Made by a program: the position numbers and the translations under genes
In this document: positions 20,341 to 29,253 of the stretch, in pieces
How the letters are laid out: each line of letters starts with the position of its first letter
Position numbering within the stretch: the stretch's first letter is position 1
Notes under the pieces: generated by a model
The model's database searches: none
Seen by the model: only the letters and a program-made list of their open reading frames with translations
Told to the model about the DNA's origin: nothing
Assembly (NCBI GenBank): GCA_947588005.1
Contig: CANPYE010000014.1
Coordinates: 1 to 34,964, forward strand
Length of the DNA stretch: 34,964 nt
DNA from: an uncultured Lachnospiraceae bacterium
GTDB taxonomy: Bacteria > Bacillota > Clostridia > Lachnospirales > Lachnospiraceae
Reading direction: 5' to 3'

Positions 20341-21165
20341 ATGGCGGTGTATGAAGCCCTTGGCTGGACGCCCACCGGCCGTGTAGCCGTAAAGCTCTCC
20401 ACCGGCGAACCTCCGGCCAGCAATTACCTTGACCCGCAGCTCATCAAAGATGTGGTGGAGGCAGTGGGCGGTACGATCGTGGAGTGCAACACCGCCTACG
20501 GCGGCTCCCGCTCCGAGACGGCCATGCACTATCAGGTAGCGGAGGATCACGGCTTCACCGAGATTGCAGATTTTCAGATTCTCGATGAAAACGGCTCTAT
20601 GACGCTGCCCGTAGAGGGCGGCAGCGTGCTGACGGAAAACTATGTAGGCGCGGCATTTGCCGACTATGATTCCTACCTTGTCCTCTCCCATTTCAAGGGC
20701 CATGCTATGGCAGGTTACGGGGGCGCGATCAAGAATATTTCCATCGGGCTTGGCTCCAGTGAGGGAAAGGCGTGGATTCACAGCGGCGGCACAGGCGGCA
20801 GCATGTGGGGCGGCGATCAGGACGCTTTTCTGGAAGCCATGGCAGAGGCAGGAAAATCCGTGTCCGACTATCTTGGGAACGGCGAGCGGATCGTCTATAT
20901 CAGCGTGATGAACCGCCTGTCGGTAGATTGCGACTGTGACGGCAATCCCGCCGAGCCGGATATGCACGACATTGGTATTCTGGCGTCTACCGATCCTGTG
21001 GCACTGGATCAGGCTTGTATCGATCTAGTCTATGCGCAGAAGGACGGCGACGGTGCATCCCTGGTACGGCGCATTGAATCCCGGAACGGTCTGCATACGC
21101 TGGAACACGCCGAAGAAATCGGCCTAGGCAGCCGCACTTACAATCTGGTGAACATCGATGAATGA
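20341..21165 (+). CDS. DUF362 protein, N-terminally truncated
   Basis: About 274 aa matching the DUF362 family from the point EGLMAVYEALG onward: VAVKLSTGE, ECNTAYGGSR, HFKGHAMAGYGGAIKN and VDCDCDG...DIGILASTDPVALDQA. Usual members start with a signal or extra segment before that point, and that part is absent here. The frame can be entered by a TTG at 20299 or by the ATG at 20341, which has GGAGGGG 3 nt before it. The homology begins immediately after the flavodoxin stop, so a deletion at the gene boundary is likely. DUF362 proteins often accompany ferredoxin-type redox systems; no reaction is assigned. Overlaps the permease start by 8 bp. Confidence 0.7.
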   Translation: MAVYEALGWTPTGRVAVKLSTGEPPASNYLDPQLIKDVVEAVGGTIVECNTAYGGSRSETAMHYQVAEDHGFTEIADFQILDENGSMTLPVEGGSVLTENYVGAAFADYDSYLVLSHFKGHAMAGYGGAIKNISIGLGSSEGKAWIHSGGTGGSMWGGDQDAFLEAMAEAGKSVSDYLGNGERIVYISVMNRLSVDCDCDGNPAEPDMHDIGILASTDPVALDQACIDLVYAQKDGDGASLVRRIESRNGLHTLEHAEEIGLGSRTYNLVNIDE

Positions 21166-22072
21166 GGTGCTGGAGGTTCTGCACCGGGAGTTCGTCTATG
21201 TGTGGTACTACTTTCTGCTCCAGCTCCGGCAGATTGCCGCATACTGGATCCTCGGCATGGTCGTCGGCTCCCTCGTTTCGGTGTTTGCAAAAGACGCCAT
21301 TCACGGTGCTTTCGACCGTATCCGGGATAAGAAGTGGGGGCTGTGGGGCGTCGTCCCGGCAAGTTTACTCGGCGTCGCCTCCCCGCTTTGTATGTACGGT
21401 ACGATCCCCATCGCGGCATCCTTCTCCAGGCATGGGATGAGGCACGACTGGCTTGCGGCGTTTATGATGTCCAGCGTTCTTCTGAACCCGCAGCTCATCA
21501 TGTATTCCACCGCTTTGGGCATGACGGCGCTGGTGATCCGTATCGTGTCCTGCACGCTCTGCGGGATCGTCGCGGGCATCGTGGTACATGTTTTTTACAA
21601 GGACGAGCCCTTTTTCAACTTCGAGGGCTTTGAACCGAAGGCGAGCCACGACACCCACCCGAACCTGTTCCTGCGGTTTCTCTTTAATCTCGGCAGAAAC
21701 ATCAAGGCGACCGGGCTGTACTTTCTGCTGGGCGTGCTGCTTTCGGCCCTGTTCCAGCGGTATGTCCCGGCGGATCAATTCTCCGCTCTGTTCGGTGAGG
21801 CAAATGAGGGCTTCGGCGTCCTGATGGCGGCGACCATCGGCGTTCCGCTCTACGCCTGCGGCGGCGGGACGATCCCGCTGATCCGGGAATGGCTTGCCAT
21901 GGGCATGAGCATGGGCAGCGCCTCGGCCTTTATGATTACCGGTCCGGCAACCAAGATCACGAACCTCGGCGCGCTGAAGATCGTGCTGGGGATGAAACGC
22001 TTTTTACTGTATCTTGCCTTTGTCATGGCATTTTCGCTGGTGACAGGCTTAATTGTCAATTTGGTGATTTAA
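21158..22072 (+). CDS. ArsP/DUF318-type permease
   Basis: A 304-aa polytopic membrane protein with about eight hydrophobic segments. Two half-site motifs are diagnostic: GVASPLCMYGTIPIA near residue 70 and GVPLYACGGGTIPLI near residue 230, each with a conserved cysteine. This is the SO_0444/ArsP permease family, some members of which export organoarsenicals or other toxic compounds. No thioredoxin domain is attached. It is the last gene of the redox operon, so exporting a compound that the upstream reductases modify is a reasonable but unproven reading. Confidence 0.85.
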   Translation: MNEVLEVLHREFVYVWYYFLLQLRQIAAYWILGMVVGSLVSVFAKDAIHGAFDRIRDKKWGLWGVVPASLLGVASPLCMYGTIPIAASFSRHGMRHDWLAAFMMSSVLLNPQLIMYSTALGMTALVIRIVSCTLCGIVAGIVVHVFYKDEPFFNFEGFEPKASHDTHPNLFLRFLFNLGRNIKATGLYFLLGVLLSALFQRYVPADQFSALFGEANEGFGVLMAATIGVPLYACGGGTIPLIREWLAMGMSMGSASAFMITGPATKITNLGALKIVLGMKRFLLYLAFVMAFSLVTGLIVNLVI

Positions 22073-22145
22073 GAGGCGCCGCAAATTTGCCCGCCGCTAA
22101 CGTGCCGCAAATCTGCCCGGCATGGATGAACTGAAAGTTTGTTAA

Positions 22146-22187
22146 TTTATCCAATGCAATTTACCCAATGCAGTTTACCCAATGCAA
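22146..22187 (+). repeat. Three tandem 14-bp repeats before the tetR promoter
   Basis: TTTATCCAATGCAA, TTTACCCAATGCAG and TTTACCCAATGCAA lie head to tail and end 4 bp before the -35 of the tetR promoter. They could be binding sites for another regulator or simple slippage products. Confidence 0.75.
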
Positions 22188-22191
22188 AGCA

Positions 22192-22242
22192 TTGACGCGG
22201 TGTCAGAATAATGCTATACTAACTATGCTGACGAGGTGTCAG
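22192..22242 (+). promoter_or_regulatory. Promoter with two palindromic operators before tetR (copy 2)
   Basis: TTGACG (22192-22197), 17 bp, TATACT (22215-22220). The operators TGACGCGGTGTCA (22193-22205) and CTGACGAGGTGTCAG (22228-22242) have centres 36 bp apart, exactly as in copy 1 at 17063. Each differs from copy 1 by one or two bases, which would weaken the dyads and let tetR be expressed at a basal level. This indicates autoregulation. Confidence 0.8.
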
Positions 22243-22280
22243 AACATGTTTTGCAGGTCAGGAAAGAGTAACGATAAAAG

Positions 22281-22340
22281 ACCGGCGAAGCGATAGGAAA
22301 ATGCCTGTCTTTCAGAAAAAATACCGGAAAAATAAGGAGG
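22281..22340 (+). pseudogene. Remnant of the 3' end of a second flavin reductase gene
   Basis: This 60-bp stretch matches the last codons, stop and ribosome site of the gene at 17146 (17647-17705), base for base apart from about ten differences and one indel. It follows directly on a leader similar to that gene's leader. So a second flavin reductase copy once lay between this promoter and tetR, and nearly its whole body has been deleted. Confidence 0.75.
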
Positions 22341-22347
22341 ACGCAGG

Positions 22348-22971
22348 ATGCCGAAAGGATCGCCGGAACTGACGGAGGCCCGCAGAGAAGAAATCATTAA
22401 CGCTTGTGAAAAACTCTATCAGACGATGAGCTTTAAGGAGATCACCATGGGGGAGATCGGGAATGTAACCAGCTTTACGCGCACATCCATTTACAACTAC
22501 TTCCAGACGAAGGAAGAAATCTTCCTGGCCCTGCTGAAGCGGGAGTATGAACTGTGGATCGCCTCACTGAAACAGACCATGGAGCAGGTGAAAGAGATGA
22601 CGAAGGACGAGTTTTCGTCCATGCTGGCGCGCTCTCTGGAGGAACGGGCGCAGCTTCTGAAGATCATGTCCATGAACCACTACGACATGGAGACCGGCAG
22701 CCGCCCGGAACATCTGGTGGCGTTCAAAGTCGCGTACGGCGAATCCATCCGAATGGTGATGGCCTGTCTCCACCAGTATTTCCCGGACATGACGGTCGGA
22801 CAGAAACAGGATTTTATTTACACATTTTTTCCGTTTATGTTCGGCATCTATCCCTACACGTACGTTACCGAAAAGCAGCGGACGGCGATGGAGGAAGCCG
22901 GCGTCAACTATGTGTTTATGACGATCTATGAGATCACCTATAACTGTGTGAGAAAACTGTTAGGAGAATGA
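22348..22971 (+). CDS. TetR-family repressor
   Basis: A 207-aa protein with an N-terminal HTH at about residues 12-58 (REEIINACEKLYQTMSFKEI, then TRTSIYNYFQTKEEIFLALL), the classic TetR signature, and an all-helical ligand domain after it. AAGGAGG stands 7 nt before the ATG. Its own promoter and the redox operon promoter share the same palindromic operators, so it very probably represses both and is released by a small molecule. The ligand may be the compound handled by the operon's reductases and permease. A strong terminator follows. Confidence 0.9.
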   Translation: MPKGSPELTEARREEIINACEKLYQTMSFKEITMGEIGNVTSFTRTSIYNYFQTKEEIFLALLKREYELWIASLKQTMEQVKEMTKDEFSSMLARSLEERAQLLKIMSMNHYDMETGSRPEHLVAFKVAYGESIRMVMACLHQYFPDMTVGQKQDFIYTFFPFMFGIYPYTYVTEKQRTAMEEAGVNYVFMTIYEITYNCVRKLLGE

Positions 22972-22992
22972 AAAAGGCCGGGAACGAGGTGT

Positions 22993-23032
22993 AAAAAACA
23001 AAAAACGCGTCCGTGACGCGTTTTTTGTTTTT
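22993..23032 (+). terminator. Bidirectional rho-independent terminator
   Basis: An AAAAAACAAAAA run, the stem ACGCGTC-CGT-GACGCGT and a TTTTTTGTTTTT run form a symmetrical hairpin. It can end tetR from the left and the minus-strand DUF1858 gene from the right. Confidence 0.92.
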
Positions 23033-23081
23033 ACGGCGCCGCCCTGTCGGGCGGCGGTATAAAAGCATTCTTTCGGCAAAA

Positions 23082-23282
23082 TTATTTCGCTGCCAGATAT
23101 TCCTGGATCATGGACAAAACCTGGTCGCAGTCCAGACCGTGTACCATGCAGGCTTCCTCCAGGCTCTCGCCGATGGAAGAAGGGCATCCTACACAGTGCA
23201 TACCCGCCTGCATCAGAATATAAGCGATGCCCGGCTGATAGTTGAGCATCTCGCCCATGGTGGTCGCTTTGGTAATTTCCAT
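23082..23282 (-). CDS. DUF1858 small redox protein
   Basis: A 66-aa protein (MEITKATTMGEMLNYQPGIA start) with a CVGCPSS motif. This is the DUF1858 pattern, a 'hybrid cluster protein-associated redox disulfide' domain with a CxxC pair. The start at 23282 has AGGAG about 10 nt upstream; a longer frame to 23312 lacks a good site. The role is likely a small thiol or metal-sulfur partner; not proved. Alone on the minus strand, sharing the terminator at 22993. Confidence 0.85.
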   Translation of the reverse strand: MEITKATTMGEMLNYQPGIAYILMQAGMHCVGCPSSIGESLEEACMVHGLDCDQVLSMIQEYLAAK

Positions 23283-23326
23283 ATCGGTATAACTCCTTTC
23301 TTTCGCCGTCATCCCGGCCTGTGTCT

Positions 23327-23355
23327 ACTTTATCACTATTTCCTGTAAATTACAA
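23327..23355 (-). promoter_or_regulatory. Possible promoter of the DUF1858 gene
   Basis: On the minus strand TTGTAA (23355-23350), a 17-bp spacer and TAAAGT (23332-23327). Both boxes match 4 of 6 bases, so this is only a moderate candidate, about 45 bp before the start codon. Confidence 0.35.
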
Positions 23356-23384
23356 GCCCGGAAACAGCCCGAAGATATAACAAA

Positions 23385-23406
23385 AGTACAACAAGAGTAC
23401 AACAAA
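23385..23406 (+). repeat. Two perfect tandem 11-bp units
   Basis: AGTACAACAAG followed at once by AGTACAACAAA, one helical turn apart. It lies in the 280-bp gap 23283-23562, which otherwise holds no gene I can support. Its role is unknown; it could be a regulator site left from the decayed kinase locus beside it. Confidence 0.55.
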
Positions 23407-23562
23407 TTTCCTGTGCGGAGAAAGGACATCGACGTGCAGGCTGAGGCTGACAGGAGGAGAAAAGATGCCGAAGACAGAACCGTCCGCGAGCGGACAAACG
23501 GAAGAAACGCGGCGAACGTGATGTGAAACGATCCGGATACAGAGGAGAAGGGGGAGCGGAAT

Positions 23563-23793
23563 ATGGCTGTAAGCGATACGAATGTAGTTCTGGAAAGCTA
23601 CAGTATATATAACGAACTGGCTCCTGTCCGGACAGCAGACGGCGGCAGCCCGGTGGCTGATGCGGACGGGAACGGCGCCCATATCGGTCTGGCCAATGTG
23701 AGAAGCAGGCTGGCGGACCAGTGCGGCGGAACACTTTTGATCCGTTCCATGGAAAATGGAACAACGGTAAATATCTGGATACCCAAGACTTGA
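23563..23793 (+). pseudogene. C-terminal remnant of a sensor histidine kinase
   Basis: The last 40 residues of this 76-aa reading (HIGLANVRSRLADQCGGTLL and MENGTTVNIWIP) match the final G-box and strand of LytS/YesM-type histidine kinase ATPase domains. The first half has no such match, and the sensor, dimerisation and N-box parts are absent. It is a leftover end of a two-component gene, with no response regulator nearby. Confidence 0.7.
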
Positions 23794-23883
23794 ACGGGGC
23801 GGCAGCGAACCGGCGCCGCTTCCGGCTGAGAAAGAGGGTATGCGAGGAGTGGAAGTCTGCAGCGTCCCGCTGGATTACGCTAA

Positions 23884-24989
<1,106 letters not shown>

Positions 24990-25059
24990 GACATACGGAG
25001 GAAAGACATGCGGCAAATAATCGGATTCATCTTGATTCAGGCCCGCGCTTACAGTATAA

Positions 25060-25330
25060 TAGAGACGTATTGTAAGCGTGGGTTGTTTCCAAAAGACCTT
25101 TCACGTTTTGGCAGGGAACACGTTATGATGGCTTTGCCTGCGCCCCGATGGGCTATATCCGCCACCCGGAAATCAAGAATGCGGTTGCCGTGGACAACGA
25201 ATCAAAATGGGTCGTCGAGAAAATCTTTGACCTTGCCGTACACGGAGCGGGAGCCGCCAAGATTACGAAAATCCTGACTGCCTGGCTTCTGAACACACGA
25301 ATTGAGAAAACCGTGCAGGCGGTAAGCCGT
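25060..25330 (+). pseudogene. Large serine recombinase remnant
   Basis: Two frames hold recognisable pieces. 25075-25122 encodes GLFPKDLSRFGREHVMM, part of the resolvase catalytic domain of large serine recombinases. From 25124 another frame encodes YDGFACAPMGYIRHPEIKNA, AVDNESKWVVEKIFDLAVHG and GAAKITKIL, the 'recombinase' domain that follows it. Most of the catalytic domain and all of the zinc-ribbon and coiled-coil end are missing. It points to a lost integrative element of the Tn5397/TnpX-type recombinase class. Together with the remnants before it, this marks a decayed mobile region; 24990-25391 holds nothing else I recognise. Confidence 0.7.
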
Positions 25331-25391
25331 AAGGATCGGCCGGGGGACGGCAGCGCAGACAGGAAACGGAGAAGGAAAGGGAGGTTTTTGT

Positions 25392-26483
25392 ATGCCGGCA
25401 TATCAGAACAGAGAAGACGCGAGAAAACGGCTCCATGCGATCGCCGAAAGCTTAAAGGAAGACGGCGGGCGTTCGCCGGAGACGGACGGCTTTAAGCTCA
25501 TGTATCTTCTTGGCACTACGGAAATGAACGTGGATGAGGCGATCCATGCGATGGAGACGAATGAAAGGCAGGCCGGAGCCGGTGATGAGCCCGGCCGCGG
25601 CAAGAGATTTCTGGACAGCGTCCTGGATGAGATGGAGGAGGCGCTGAAGACGCACGATCTGAGCGACGATTCCAGACTTGAAGAGGACACTGCCTGGTGG
25701 GGCCGGGTGGCCGGAGCGGCTGCGGATAAGCTTGAAGAGGCGCGTAAACAGCGGATGCGGCAGGAAAGTCTCAGGCAGCAGCAGATTCATCGGGAGCTGA
25801 TGAGGGCTTCGGCGATATCCTGCCTTGAGATTCATGATATGGTCTGCGGCGAATTTAATCCCTACCGCCGCCTGTTCGGGAATTTTGCGGGGGCGCAGTT
25901 CGAGGGACTGGTAGACTCCCTGGGAGATCTGACGGAAACCGTCACGGAAGCGGTGATCGGCGTGGTGGATGACGGCATCACGAAGGCAGCGGGAGGAAAG
26001 GACGAAGCGGAGAAGGACAGCGCGAAGCCGGAGGCTCCCTACATTCCGGTGCATGAGGATGATTTCCTGCATCGAAATTCAGACCCGGAGCCGGTGACGG
26101 AGGAGGAGCTGCTGCGCGCCAATGAAAATCTTTTGTCGCCGGAGGAAGAAGAATACCGCCGCCTCATCGGTTATGACGGCCTGGTGAAGGAGGAGCAGGA
26201 GGCTATAGCCGCGGCTCACCCGGAGCAGGCGGAGCGCGCTAAGCGAAGGACCCGCGCCGCGAAACGGAGCGCGAAGGCGGAGAAGACCGCCGGGGACGCT
26301 CCGGAAGCGGAAGGAGCGGAGACCGAGCGGCTCTCGGAGAGAGCGGCGGCCGCAGGAAGGCCGTCCGCGCCGGATGCCGCGCCGCCGGTGATGGCCCGCC
26401 CGTCCGACGATACGCCGCCGGTTCTTGTTCGTCCGGAGGATAAAAAGCTGGCCGGACCCAGAGTGATGGAGCCGAGAAAATAG
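25392..26483 (+). CDS. Hypothetical protein, 363 aa, charged and partly coiled
   Basis: I do not recognise the family. The start has GGGAGG 8 nt upstream. Residues about 1-60 look like a compact helical domain (REDARKRLHAIAESL; FKLMYLLGTTEMNVDEAIHAM), about 85-140 are charged helix (KLEEARKQRMRQESLRQQQI), and about 140-195 are more hydrophobic (ISCLEIHDMVCGEFNPYRRL; a Val/Thr-rich VTEAVIGVVDD run). The rest is an Ala/Glu/Lys/Arg-rich, Pro-containing tail, probably disordered. No signal peptide and no clear membrane segment. It sits right after the recombinase remnant, so it may be cargo of the lost element. Function unknown. Confidence 0.65.
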   Translation: MPAYQNREDARKRLHAIAESLKEDGGRSPETDGFKLMYLLGTTEMNVDEAIHAMETNERQAGAGDEPGRGKRFLDSVLDEMEEALKTHDLSDDSRLEEDTAWWGRVAGAAADKLEEARKQRMRQESLRQQQIHRELMRASAISCLEIHDMVCGEFNPYRRLFGNFAGAQFEGLVDSLGDLTETVTEAVIGVVDDGITKAAGGKDEAEKDSAKPEAPYIPVHEDDFLHRNSDPEPVTEEELLRANENLLSPEEEEYRRLIGYDGLVKEEQEAIAAAHPEQAERAKRRTRAAKRSAKAEKTAGDAPEAEGAETERLSERAAAAGRPSAPDAAPPVMARPSDDTPPVLVRPEDKKLAGPRVMEPRK

Positions 26484-26844
26484 GCGCCGCCGCGACGGTG
26501 CGGGGGATACCGAATCGGCAGGACACTGGCTAGAGCGGCCGTGGCGGCAGGAGTACTGAAGCTTCAGAGAAGGTCGCTTAAGGATCTTGAGCAGAGCGAA
26601 GGCATAACGCCTCCTCAGGCGAATGATAATGCACATGGAGCCGTTCCCAGAGATACGAAGAATAAGGATGCGAAGAAGCCGAAGGCAAAGGGCCCGGTTC
26701 TGTCTTGAGTCATCCGCGGCGTCGGCAGCGAAAGGCGTTCAGCCAGATAGAGGCGCAGGATTCCGCGGAGAAACCGGCCCGCGAGGTCCGCACCAGGCCG
26801 CGGAGCAAATCGCTCAATGATGTACACCAGAACAATATGAAAAT
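26484..26844 (+). other. Gene-poor stretch with coding-like remnants
   Basis: One frame up to a stop at 26706-26708 gives a lysine-rich segment (KLQRRSLKDLEQSEG, KDAKKPKAKGPVLS). A second frame takes over at once and runs to 26848 with AFSQIEAQDSAEKPAREV and RSKSLNDVHQNNMKI. Codon use looks protein-like, but no ATG or ribosome site is seen and I know no match. It could be a frameshifted end of a mobile-element gene. Confidence 0.3.
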
Positions 26845-26873
26845 TTGACAAATCAGCAGGTTAAGGGTATAAT
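26845..26873 (+). promoter_or_regulatory. Near-perfect sigma-A promoter of the DtxR/MntR-like gene
   Basis: TTGACA (26845-26850), a 17-bp spacer and TATAAT (26868-26873), both perfect consensus, 45 bp before the start codon. Strong constitutive expression unless a repressor binds; no clear dyad overlaps it. Confidence 0.85.
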
Positions 26874-26917
26874 ATCAGAAGAAACATTCGGTGCGTCATC
26901 GGACTGGAGGGGGACAG

Positions 26918-27286
26918 ATGTACGAATCGGGGGAGAACTATCTGGAGACGATCCTGATGCTGAAGGAGAAGCAGGGTGTGGTCCGCTCCATTGATATTGC
27001 CAGGTCGCTGAATTTCAGCAAGCCCAGCGTCAGCCGGGCTGTGGGAATTTTGAGGGAGGACGGCTATATCACGATGGCGCCGGGCGGCGAGCTGGAACTG
27101 ACGGAGAAGGGCATGCAGAAGGCCGGGGCTATTTACGAACGGCATAAGCTTTTGACTGCTTTTTTGCGGCAGGTCAGCGGCGTGTCGGCGGAGACGGCCG
27201 AGGAAGACGCCTGCCGGATGGAACACATCATCAGCGAGGAGACGTTTCAGGGAATCAAGCGGTTCATGAGCCGCGGGCAGAACTAA
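26918..27286 (+). CDS. DtxR/MntR-family metal-dependent regulator
   Basis: A 122-aa protein with the family order: N-terminal winged helix (YLETILMLKEKQGVVRSIDIA, SKPSVSRAVGILREDGYI), then a metal-binding/dimerisation domain (ERHKLLTAFLRQVSGV, EDACRMEHIISEE). The ERHKLL and CRMEH residues match the positions of the metal ligands in MntR/IdeR. No SH3-like C-terminal domain, as in MntR. The ATG at 26918 has GGAGGGG 5 nt upstream. It may sense Mn or Fe. Its own promoter is consensus; which genes it controls is unknown, but the CobW-type genes 3 kb downstream are candidates. Confidence 0.87.
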   Translation: MYESGENYLETILMLKEKQGVVRSIDIARSLNFSKPSVSRAVGILREDGYITMAPGGELELTEKGMQKAGAIYERHKLLTAFLRQVSGVSAETAEEDACRMEHIISEETFQGIKRFMSRGQN

Positions 27287-27372
27287 AGGAAGAAAGAGAA
27301 AGGGCGCTGTATGCGGATGCGGGAAACACATCTGCGGTATGGCGCCCTATTGATGCGCGAGGGAGGACGACT

Positions 27373-29103
27373 ATGGATACGACAGATCGGGGCTTAAGTT
27401 TACTGAAAAAAGGGCAAAAGGGATTTTTTCACGCGGTGTTCAGCCGCGTAGGGGTTATGATCGTGCTTCTGGTGCTGCAGGCGGTGTTTCTGTTCATGGC
27501 GTTCTTCCGGTTCGCGCAGTTTCTGCCCCACGTATTGGGCAGCGCGGCGGTATTTACGGTATTCATGGTGCTGTACCTCTTAAACAGCAGGCTGGACCCG
27601 ACGGCCAAGATCACCTGGCTGGTCGTTATCATGCTGCTTCCGGTGTTCGGGGCGCTGCTGTTCTGGTACACCCAGAGCGATATCGGCCATCGTGCCGTCC
27701 ATGCGCGGCTGCAGGAGCTGATCGACGAGACGAAGGACAAGCTTGTGCAGGATCCGGAGGTAATGGACGCTTTGGCGGATGCGAACCCGGATGAGGTCTC
27801 CCTGGCGCGCTACGTTCGCCGCAGCGGGTGCTTCCCGGTATATGCGGACACGCGGGTCACGTATTTCCCGCTGGGCGAGGACAAGTTTGAGCAGATGCTT
27901 ATGCAGCTGAAATCGGCGGAAAAGTACATTTTCATGGAATATTTCATCGTCGAGGAAGGTCTCATGTGGGGGAGGATCCTGGAGATCCTGGCGGAGAAGG
28001 CGCGGGAAGGCGTGGAGGTACGGGTCATGTATGACGGCACCTGCGAATTCTCGACGCTGCCCCACAACTATCCGGAGAAGCTGAAGACGCTGGGGATCAA
28101 GTGTAAAATGTTCTCGCCGGTGACGCCGTTTCTGTCTACCCACTACAATTACCGCGACCATCGGAAAATTCTGGTGATCGACGGCCGCACCGCCTTCACC
28201 GGAGGCGTGAACCTGGCGGATGAGTATATCAACCAGAGAGAGAAGTACGGCCACTGGAAGGATACCGCCGTCATGCTGGAGGGCGGCGCGGCGCAGAGCT
28301 TCGCGCTTATGTTCCTGCAGATGTGGAATATCACGGAGCGGACGCCGGAATTTGATAAATATCTGGATGCGGCGGAACTGGCGCCGAAAGTTGAGAATCT
28401 GGCAATGACAGATGTGCAAGCAGGGAATATGGCAGCGGCGGAGGCGGAGACCGGAAAAACGGCCGCGGCTGACAGTCCGGAGGCTGTGAAGCTGCCTGCA
28501 GAGAAAGCTCGCACAGAGGACGGAAATCTGGCCGCGGCAGAAACGCCGCGCACCGCCGGCTTCGTCCTTCCCTACGGCGACTGCCCGCTGGACAGCGACA
28601 AGCTGGGCGAACGGGTCTACATGGATATTTTGAACCGTTCCCGCAGCTATGTCCATATCATGTCGCCGTACCTGATCCTGGACGGCGAGATGGAGACGGC
28701 GCTGAAATTCGCGGCGGAGAAAGGCGTCGATGTGAAGCTGATCCTGCCCGGTATTCCGGACAAGCCCATGCCTTACGCCCTGGCTAAGAGCCACTACCGG
28801 TCCCTGCTTGATTCAGGCGTTAAGATCTATGAGTACACGCCCGGCTTCGTCCACGCGAAGGTATTTGTAAGCGACGGCTGCCGCGCGGTGGTCGGCACCA
28901 TCAATCTGGATTACCGAAGCCTCTACCATCATTTCGAGTGCGCGGCTTACATGTACCGGACCGAGTGTATTTCCGATATCGAAAAGGATTTCCAGGCGAC
29001 GCTTGCAAAGTGCCGTCAGGTGACGCCGGAGACCGTGAAGAATGAGAAATGGAATGTGAAGCTGACCGGTTTTGTAATGAAGGCGATCGCGCCGCTTTTG
29101 TAG
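27373..29103 (+). CDS. cls: Cardiolipin synthase
   Basis: A 576-aa protein. Two transmembrane segments at about residues 25-75 (plus a third near 77-95) are followed by two phospholipase D domains with HKD motifs HRKILVID (His263) and HAKVFVSD (His494). This is the bacterial Cls layout, which joins two phosphatidylglycerol molecules to cardiolipin and glycerol at the membrane. Typical enzymes are about 480-510 aa. The excess is a linker of about 65 residues (about 330-395) made of Ala/Glu/Lys/Thr between the two domains, which looks disordered. The start has GAGGACG before it. Confidence 0.92.
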   Translation: MDTTDRGLSLLKKGQKGFFHAVFSRVGVMIVLLVLQAVFLFMAFFRFAQFLPHVLGSAAVFTVFMVLYLLNSRLDPTAKITWLVVIMLLPVFGALLFWYTQSDIGHRAVHARLQELIDETKDKLVQDPEVMDALADANPDEVSLARYVRRSGCFPVYADTRVTYFPLGEDKFEQMLMQLKSAEKYIFMEYFIVEEGLMWGRILEILAEKAREGVEVRVMYDGTCEFSTLPHNYPEKLKTLGIKCKMFSPVTPFLSTHYNYRDHRKILVIDGRTAFTGGVNLADEYINQREKYGHWKDTAVMLEGGAAQSFALMFLQMWNITERTPEFDKYLDAAELAPKVENLAMTDVQAGNMAAAEAETGKTAAADSPEAVKLPAEKARTEDGNLAAAETPRTAGFVLPYGDCPLDSDKLGERVYMDILNRSRSYVHIMSPYLILDGEMETALKFAAEKGVDVKLILPGIPDKPMPYALAKSHYRSLLDSGVKIYEYTPGFVHAKVFVSDGCRAVVGTINLDYRSLYHHFECAAYMYRTECISDIEKDFQATLAKCRQVTPETVKNEKWNVKLTGFVMKAIAPLL

Positions 29104-29185
29104 AGCCGGTCTATTCGCCGCGATGCCGGCTGCTGTCCTGGTTTTCGTGTGCCGTTTTCACCGGGATTTTCCACGGGAAATTGTG

Positions 29186-29214
29186 TTGCGCGCCGGGGAA
29201 AAGAGTGCTAGTAT
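29186..29214 (+). promoter_or_regulatory. Possible promoter of the 29254 gene
   Basis: TTGCGC (29186-29191), 17 bp, TAGTAT (29209-29214), 39 bp before the ATG. The boxes are imperfect but the spacing is ideal. Confidence 0.45.
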
Positions 29215-29253
29215 GGAAATGCAAAATATTGGCGGCATAAGGGGGAAATAACC

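Noticed and set aside
22146-22187. Three short direct repeats as a possible CRISPR or plasmid iteron origin
   Set aside because: Too few and no spacers, rep gene or AT-rich region next to them; reported only as a promoter-side repeat.
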